A stretch of 64,000 bases of DNA, taken from NCBI GenBank assembly GCA_007026445.1, contig VDMD01000011.1, positions 434,001 through 498,000 of the forward strand, read 5' to 3'. Positions 58,235 to 64,000 of this stretch are shown here, in pieces; within the stretch, counting starts at the first letter, position 1; every line of letters begins with the position of its first letter. The position numbers and the translations under genes are program-made. Source of the DNA: Schizophyllum amplum (Eukaryota > Basidiomycota > Agaricomycetes > Agaricales > Schizophyllaceae). Under the pieces are notes generated by a model. It had not been told where the DNA came from. It saw only the letters and a list, made by a program, of their open reading frames with translations, and did not search any database.

Positions 58235-61200
58235 TCACATAAACGCTTGCGCCTGCAAATTCCATATCCGCGCGTAATCCCCGCCGCGCCTGAGCAGCTC
58301 ATCGTGCGTGCCCGCCTCTACGACCACCGAGTCGTTCATGTATCTGCGGGTCGGGGGAATCAGCACCAGTTGTGCGAGTTAGGGGGTCAGCGATGGTCGG
58401 TTGGTCTTGACCACAGTGGTCGGTCTTGACCGCAGTGGTCGGTCTTGACCGCAGTGATCTGTCGTGATCACGACACATGCACCAGCCGAGCACCAAGTAC
58501 CGGTTTCTTGCTGGTACAAAGGAACCAAGGCGCCTTGAAACAAACCAAGGCGCCCATGAACTCCCAATGTTAACCGGAAACTCACAGAATCACGTCCGCA
58601 TGCCGCGTCAGGTTCCCAAACCGGTGCGAGGAAAAGATCATCGTCTTGTTCCCCCGCAGCTGTCGGAGGCGCTCGAAGAGGTCTGCAAGAGAGCACCCAT
58701 CAGCAAAACGCCCATTAGTGAACAGACCGAGACTGTTGACGGCGGGTAGTCTGAGTCCGCCAAGACGTCAATCCCAGTCCCCTATATGACGACCCTGGTC
58801 CACCATATGGAAAGCACCAGTCCACCGTACGCAAGACCCAGTCCACCGTGCGCAAGACCGTACACAACACCCAGTCCACCGTGCGCAAGACCTAGTCCAC
58901 CGTACACTTGATCCCCGTAACCGCACAATTGTCCCAGCCACACTCACCATGTTCCGCAACAGGATCCAAACTCGCCGACGGCTCGTCAAACAGCAAAAGC
59001 CCCACCCTCGGCTCCGTCGTATTCGACCTCATGAACGTCCGCGACCTGCGAAGAAAAATGAAAATATATGAGCACACCATTGACTCTCGGCCTCATCGCG
59101 CACAGGCTCCACGTCGCCCACAAGCCCCTCCCCACCCACGCCTTTCCTCTACAACACAAAACAAAAGAAACAACACCACTCACAACGCCACCCGCTGCAC
59201 CTGCCCCCCACTCAACCCGGACCCCACCGCACTGCTCATCCCGCCCATCCCCCGCATCCGCCCATAGCTCACCGGCCGGCCGAACAGGCTCTTCGTGCCC
59301 TCCGGCAGCCCCGCGTAGTGGTCCTTCACGGGCGGATCGAGGTAGGTGTCGTACCCCTCGGGCAGCTTCGCGAGGAAGCCGTCGGCGCCGCCCAGGCGGG
59401 CCGCGTCGCGCACGCGCTCTTCGATGTCGGCGATGATGGGGTTCGCGGGTGAGGATGGGTTGTTCGCTAGGGTTGATTGGCTGCCCTTCTCGGGGGCGAA
59501 CTCGCTGTCCTTCTCCAAGGCGAAGCCGCTGTCCTTCTCCGATGCGAACCCGCTGTCCTTCTCCGCAGCAGTCTCGCCATGCGCCTCAGCACTCGCCAGC
59601 GCTGCAATGGCCTCTGGATCGCCCAGCGCGATGTTGTCGCGGATCTGGAAATACCTGTCAACGCCTGTGGTCTTTCACGATGCAAACGATGCGGTGCGGT
59701 CCTTCACGATCCGGCACGGAACAACTGCAGGAGGACCCGAAAAACAAACACCCACATTCAACGGAAACAGCGTATAGTCCTGGAACAGCACGCTAATCGC
59801 CCTCCGCAGGTCGTCCAGCTTCAGCTGCCTGATCTCCTTGCCGTCGATGAAGATCTCGCCCTCGGTCGGGTCGTACACGCGCGAGATCAGCTTCAGGGCG
59901 GTCGACTTGCCGGAGCCGTTGGCGCCGAGGATGACCTGGGGGGGAGGGTTGGGTTAGCGAGGGGTGTCTCGAGGACCGATGCAGGAAGGACACGATGCAC
60001 GAAGAACCGATGCACGGAGGACCGATGCACGGAGGAAAAAAATACAGATGATAACAAGGATATGGGACCGACCCAACAAACCCAAAGAATAAAAACAAGT
60101 CCACTCACACACAACTGCCCCCTCCCCACCCTAAACGACACATGCCTGAGCGCCCACGCCTCACTCCCCGCATACCTAAAGCCGACATCCCTAAACTCCA
60201 CCTCCACGCCCATCCGCAACGTCTCCCGATCCTCCGGGAACCTCTCCCGCCCATCCGGCACCCGGTTCGGAATGCTCGCCACCTCGTACATCTTCCGCAC
60301 GGAGGCGAACTTCTCGGCGATGGAGCCGGTCTGCTCGAAGAGCCGGTAGAGGACCATGGTGAACTCGGTGGTCGTCTGCGTGATGAGGTTGAGGGAGGCG
60401 AGGGAGACGGGGATGGAGGAGGGGAATTGGACGGCGCGGAGGGTGAAGACGATCTGTGGGGGGCGAGGGGGTGTCAGTACGTTGTCGTGATGGGGGGACG
60501 GAGAGCGATAGGAACGGACCTGGGGTAGTTCTTTGAGGGGTTCGGCTAGGAGGGAGAATAGGGTGAGGCGGTCTCGGGTTCGTAGCTCGGACTGTATGTC
60601 GAAAAAGTCGCCCGCGCGGGGGCCCAATCGTTTGATCCCGTCGGCATACGCTGGCGGGTTACGTTTAGCACCTCACCAAGGCCATGTATCCCCTCACACG
60701 CACCTTGAAGCATGTACTGCCACAGCCCACCAGCGACAATCTCCTTCCGGTGCGCCGTGCTGCTGATCGTCTTCTTCAGCCCTTCCGTACGAATATAATC
60801 CGCATCCTTCGTCGTTGCGGCCCAAACTGGCGACAATTCAGCACACGCACACGCATCCGATGCCAGCCCCTCACCTCCCGCGAGCCCGAAATCCTTCTTA
60901 AAATTCATGATGCTAAACAGACTCTGCGCAAAGCTCAAGCTCGCCAGCAGCACCCCATCCCTCTGCTCCACCAGCACCCTCGCCAGGACCAAGAACTGGC
61001 TCGCGAGCCGGAGCGCGGTGCTCAAGATGTTGAGCGCCATGGTGACCGTGTTCCAGGCGATCGTGGTGCGGCTGTTGGGCGCGACGCTCTGCTGGAGCTG
61101 CGTCTGCACGGCGGCGTCGTCAAAGGTGGGCACGTCGAGCCGGGCGAGGGAGCGGAAGGTGTGGATGGCGTAGTGCTGCTTGATGCGCTTGTTGAGGGAG

Positions 61201-61753
61201 GGCCCGACGCGGCTTTTGGCGTGGCGGAGGAGGCGCTCGGCGATGGAGCAGGCGAAGCGGCCGCTGGCGACGCGGAAGAGCTGCTCGGTGTCTACCGCGC
61301 GCTCGTCAACCGCGACTTGCACGATGCGCAGCAGTTGGCCAGAGTACCTGTGCGCGTGGATGAGTACGGTACATACGGGGGGGGGGGGGGGAGGAGGACG
61401 CACCAGAGCGAGATGGCGGGCACGAGCGCGGCGACGATCTCGAGCGCGAGGTAGAGCAGCATGTACACCTGGCAGTCGCGGATGCTCGCGATGTCCCTCA
61501 GCATCCGGACCACGTAGGGGAAGCTGGGGATGATCTCCAGGTAGCTCTCCAGCTGCAGGAAGGATGGCAGCCGCGCCATCTGGGGTGCCTTTTCCTGGTA
61601 GAAGTCCCAGACGCCGAGCTTGGAGTGGATGACCTTGGCCTCGTCCTCTGGGTTGAAGGTTCCCTTCCTGCGCGGGCCCCCGTCGTGGCGTCCAGGCTTG
61701 CCTCTGCCAAAACCCCCGGGAGGAGGGCCAGGCGGTGGGCCCATGGGCATCAT
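58235..61753 (-). CDS. ABC transporter, half-size exporter type
   Basis: Membrane ATPase of about 780 residues in some nine exons, with one transmembrane domain followed by one nucleotide-binding domain; substrate unknown. ATG 61753 gives MMPMGPPPGPPPGGFGRG. The N-terminal segment contains hydrophobic spans (MLLYLALEIVAALVPAISLW, TMALNILSTALRLASQFLVL). The ATPase domain shows Walker A GANGSGKST, a Q-loop region (VLFQDYTLFPLN), signature LSGGQ, Walker B GLLLFDEPSASLDP and the H-loop histidine in MIFSSHRFG. Odd features are an inserted EKDSGFA-type repeat between Q-loop and signature, and minisatellites in two introns near the 3' end. It lies tail to tail with helicase B, with only 210 bp between stop codons. 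Confidence 0.9.
58395..58470. repeat. 19 bp tandem repeat in the last transporter intron
   Basis: About three copies of GGTCGGTCTTGACCGCAGT plus degenerate flanks, in the intron before the final exon. Each unit contains a GGTC/GACC inverted pair. Confidence 0.8.
58796..58915. repeat. AGTCCACCGT(G/A)CGCAAGACC repeat in a transporter intron
   Basis: Four to five degenerate copies of about 20-22 bp between the Walker B exon and the H-loop exon. A different unit from the neighbouring 19 bp repeat. Confidence 0.8.
59480..59580 (-). repeat. Roughly 30 bp coding repeat (EKDSGFA) in the ATPase domain
   Basis: Three to four imperfect units encode EKDSGFAS, EKDSGFAL and EKDSEFAP, placed between the Q-loop and the LSGGQ signature. 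Confidence 0.75.
61377..61391 (+). repeat. G15 homopolymer in a transporter intron
   Basis: Fifteen G residues within the first intron of the minus-strand transporter gene, so C15 in its pre-mRNA. Exact length may be affected by sequencing. Confidence 0.85.
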
Positions 61754-62137
61754 GATGTTTAGTGTTCGTGAAGTTCAGAGTGTTCGTGAAGTCAAAGTGG
61801 TCGTTATGTAGTTCACTGTTCAAAGGGTGTGAATGAAGTGTGGAGTTCTTATAAGATCATGTCCGTCGTGTTGAACGTCATCAACAGTCGTTTCCGCAGC
61901 GTCGAGGGAGCAGTAAGTAAGCAAAGATTCAATATGGACGCCGAAGGGCGCGTAACGGTGGCGGCGCGTCGGAGGTTCCTGGTGGCGGGGTACAGCACGT
62001 GTAGTCTCCCCACAGCACGTGCGACTGTGGACCTTGGACCGCCATCAATAATCATGTACATACATGAGTCCATGATGATACATCCACATATGATATAGAC
62101 CGTTGCGGCTTACTTACTGTGCATCGAGGTGCAGTCG
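61754..62137. other. Transporter upstream region
   Basis: Presumed promoter of the transporter. The first 130 bp match sequence upstream of the pseudogene in unit A. No TATA box is obvious. Confidence 0.4.
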
Positions 62138-62277
62138 GATATTTGGTCCAAAGTTTGGATATGTGGTCCAAAGTTTGGATATTTGGTCCACAGTTTGGAT
62201 ATGTGGTCCAAAGTTTGGATATTCGGTCCAAAGTTTGGATATGTGGTCCACAGTTTGGATATTTGGTCCAAAGTTTG
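62138..62277 (+). repeat. Seven copies of a 20 bp tandem repeat
   Basis: Unit GATATKYGGTCCAMAGTTTG, seven complete copies in register. TATTTG and TATGTG variants largely alternate. Confidence 0.95.
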
Positions 62278-62282
62278 CTCTT

Positions 62283-62378
62283 GGCGGTCCTGCTCAATTT
62301 GACCATGGCGGTCCTGCTCAATTTGACCATGGCGGTCCTGCTCAGTTTGACCATGGTGGTCCTGCTCAATTTGACCAT
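62283..62378 (+). repeat. Four copies of a 24 bp tandem repeat (GGPAQFDH frame)
   Basis: Unit GGCGGTCCTGCTCAATTTGACCAT, four copies and a partial fifth. Open in the frame that reads GGPAQFDH. Confidence 0.95.
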
Positions 62379-62426
62379 GGCGTGCTCAATTTTGAGTCGG
62401 TGGGATTGCACACCGCTGGCAGGAAA

Positions 62427-62570
62427 GCGAATTACAACGCTGGAAAGACAGCGAGTTACAACGCTGGCAAGACAGCGAATTACAACGCTGGCAAGACAGC
62501 GAATTACAACGCTGGAAAGAAAGCGAATTACAACGCTGGCAAGAAAGCGAATTACAACGCTGGCAGGAAA
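62427..62570 (+). repeat. Six copies of a second 24 bp tandem repeat (ANYNAGKK frame)
   Basis: Unit GCGAATTACAACGCTGGMARGAMA, six copies plus a partial copy before them. Open in the same plus frame as the preceding 24 bp array, reading ANYNAGK(T/K). Confidence 0.95.
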
Positions 62571-62635
62571 GCGTGCGCCATGCAGAGTTTTAATACAGGA
62601 GAGGCGAGTAGTTAAATAAGGAGGTAGAAGGGGGG

Positions 62636-63590
62636 CGTGCGGAGTCTGTCCGTTCTGGAAGGACTAAGGAGTCCGTTCTGGATGGTTGGACGCGCAGAGT
62701 CCGTTCTGGATGGATGGATGCGCAGAGTTGGTGTCGTTGCTGGACATGCGAAGCTCGTTAGTCCTGGACGCGCAGAGTTCGTTTCTGGATGGACGCGCAG
62801 AGTCCGTTTCTGGATGGACGCGCAGAGTTCGTTTCTGAATGGACGCGCAGAGTTCGTTTCTGGATGGACGCGCAGAGTCCGTACTGGATGGATGGATGCG
62901 CAGAGTTCGTTCTGGATGGACGCGCGAAGGCCGTACTGGATGGACGCGCAGGGTCCGTTTGTCCTTGATGGACGCGCGAAGGCCGTACTGGATGGACGCG
63001 CAGGGTCCGTTTGTCCTTGATGGACGCGCGACGTCGGTGTCCTTGAGGGACACGCAGAGTTGATGGACGCGCGACGTCGGCGTTCTTGATGGCCAGACAG
63101 AGTCGGTGTCCCTGATGGACGGACAGAGCCCGTTCGCCCTGGGAGGACAGACATAGTCGGCGTCCTTGATGGCCAGACAGAGTCGGTGTCCTTGATGGAC
63201 ACACAGAGGCCGTTTGTCCTTGATGGACGGACAGAGTCGGTGTTCTTGAGGGACACACAGAGGCCGTTTGTCCTTGATGGACGGACAGAGCCCGTTCGCC
63301 CTGGGAGGACAGACAGAGTCGGCGTCCTTGATGGCCAGACAGAGGCCGTCATCCTTGAGGGACACACAGAGGCCGTTTGTCCTTGAGGGACACGCACAGT
63401 CGTCGCATTTGATGGACACACAGAGTTGATGGACGCGCAGAGTCGGCGTCCTTGAGGGACACGCAGAGTCGGCGTTCTTGATGGACACGCAGAGTCGGTG
63501 TTCTTGAGGGACGCGCAGAGTCCGCTCGCCCTGGGAGGACAGACATAGTCGGCGTTCTTGATGGACGCGCGACGTCGTCGTCCTTTAGGG
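62636..63590. repeat. Minisatellite of about 25-35 bp units
   Basis: Dozens of imperfect copies built on GATGGACGCGCAGAGTYCG and related words. The proximal part has units near 25 bp (GATGGACGCGCAGAGTTCGTTTCTG). The distal part has longer mixed units (GTCCTTGATGGACACACAGA, then GGCCGTTTG). Long open frames on both strands follow from the repeat rather than from a gene. Confidence 0.92.
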
Positions 63591-63639
63591 GCTGGCCTTG
63601 CATACAGCCCATCGTCTTGCATAGAGTCTGTCGTCTTGC

Positions 63640-64000
63640 ATAAGAAGGGGGGGGGTTCACCCGTCCGAGTTGCGGGGGGAGGGAAACTTGGGGCGGGAGA
63701 GAGGGGGAGGCGGAGGAGGAAGCGGAGGAGGAGGCGGAGGAGGAGGCGGAGGGGGAGGGGGAGGAGAAGGGGTGGAGGGCAAGGCGGAGGAGGAGAGGGA
63801 AGGGGGAGGGGAGGTGGAGGTGGAGGGAGGAGAGGGGAAGGGAGAGGCGGAGACGCAGGGAGAGAGAGGAAAAGGGCGAAGGGGGAGGGGGAGGGAAGGG
63901 GGAGGGGGAGGCGGAGGGGGAGGCGGAGGGCAAGGCGGAGGGCAAGGCGGAGGGGAAGGGGGAGGGGGAGGGAAGGGGGAGGGGGAGGCGGAGGGGGAGG
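63640..64000 (+). repeat. G-rich purine tract to window edge
   Basis: Almost pure G/A with C only in GGCGGA words: GGGGGA, GGAGGC and GGCAAG motifs in irregular tandem. Strong G-quadruplex and triplex potential. Continues past the window end. Confidence 0.92.

Larger units (their letters stand above)
49250..61900. repeat. Tandem segmental duplication, unit B
   Basis: Second unit, with helicase gene B (+) and the intact ABC transporter (-). It is longer than unit A mainly because the transporter is complete and its introns contain minisatellites. Confidence 0.8.

Noticed and set aside
62612..63622. 336-codon minus-strand open frame over the minisatellite
   Set aside because: Openness follows from a repeat unit lacking stop codons; overlapping frames on both strands are equally open and there is no non-repetitive coding sequence.
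63640..64000. Telomere
   Set aside because: G-rich, but with no TTAGGG or related telomeric unit; only a subtelomeric or heterochromatic setting is suggested.

Overview
The window reads as nuclear DNA of a filamentous basidiomycete, most likely an Agaricomycete. Genes are mostly split by many 45-60 bp GT-AG introns with CTGAC/CTRAC-like branch points, lie on both strands, and encode typical fungal proteins (Brl1/Brr6, Ssn6, chorismate synthase, Arp5, Sec4-type Rab, a SAP30-like protein, an F-box protein). No rRNA, operon or ribosome-binding-site architecture is seen.

Layout. 0.1-9.6 kb holds a penta-EF-hand protein (-), an alpha/beta hydrolase (-), mitochondrial ClpP (+), the nuclear-envelope protein Brl1/Brr6 (+) and a SERF/4F5 micro-gene (-). 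9.6-15.5 kb is a gene-poor stretch with two related GC-rich patches. 15.5-29.2 kb is gene-dense: SSN6/CYC8 (+), an intron-containing tRNA-Arg(CCT) (-), ARO2 (-) divergent from a SAP30-like gene (+), an acidic protein of unknown function (-), a CofD/YvcK-family protein (-), an AIM32/sucrase-ferredoxin-like protein (-) divergent from an F-box protein (+). 31.3-37.1 kb holds a secreted Asn/Gly-rich protein, ARP5 and a SEC4/SAS1 Rab GTPase, all (+).

The main feature is a tandem segmental duplication of about 12 kb (37.2-48.7 kb and 49.25-61.9 kb). Each unit carries a very large (about 2,170 residue) TRANK1-like superfamily-1 helicase gene on + and, tail to tail with it, an ABC transporter on -. 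Both helicase genes look intact. The transporter is intact only in the second unit; in the first it is a decayed pseudogene, further split by a 452 bp non-autonomous DNA transposon with 14 bp terminal inverted repeats, a perfect 10 bp target-site duplication and seven internal copies of a short motif. The intact paralogue shows the empty site.

From 62.1 kb to the window edge the DNA is almost entirely tandem repeats: a 20 bp unit, two different 24 bp units that stay in one reading frame, a roughly 25-35 bp minisatellite of nearly 1 kb, then a strongly G-rich purine tract. This may be subtelomeric or otherwise heterochromatic, but no telomere motif was seen.

Exon boundaries were derived by eye from splice consensus and protein continuity. 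Those given explicitly were checked for phase; the others are approximate.
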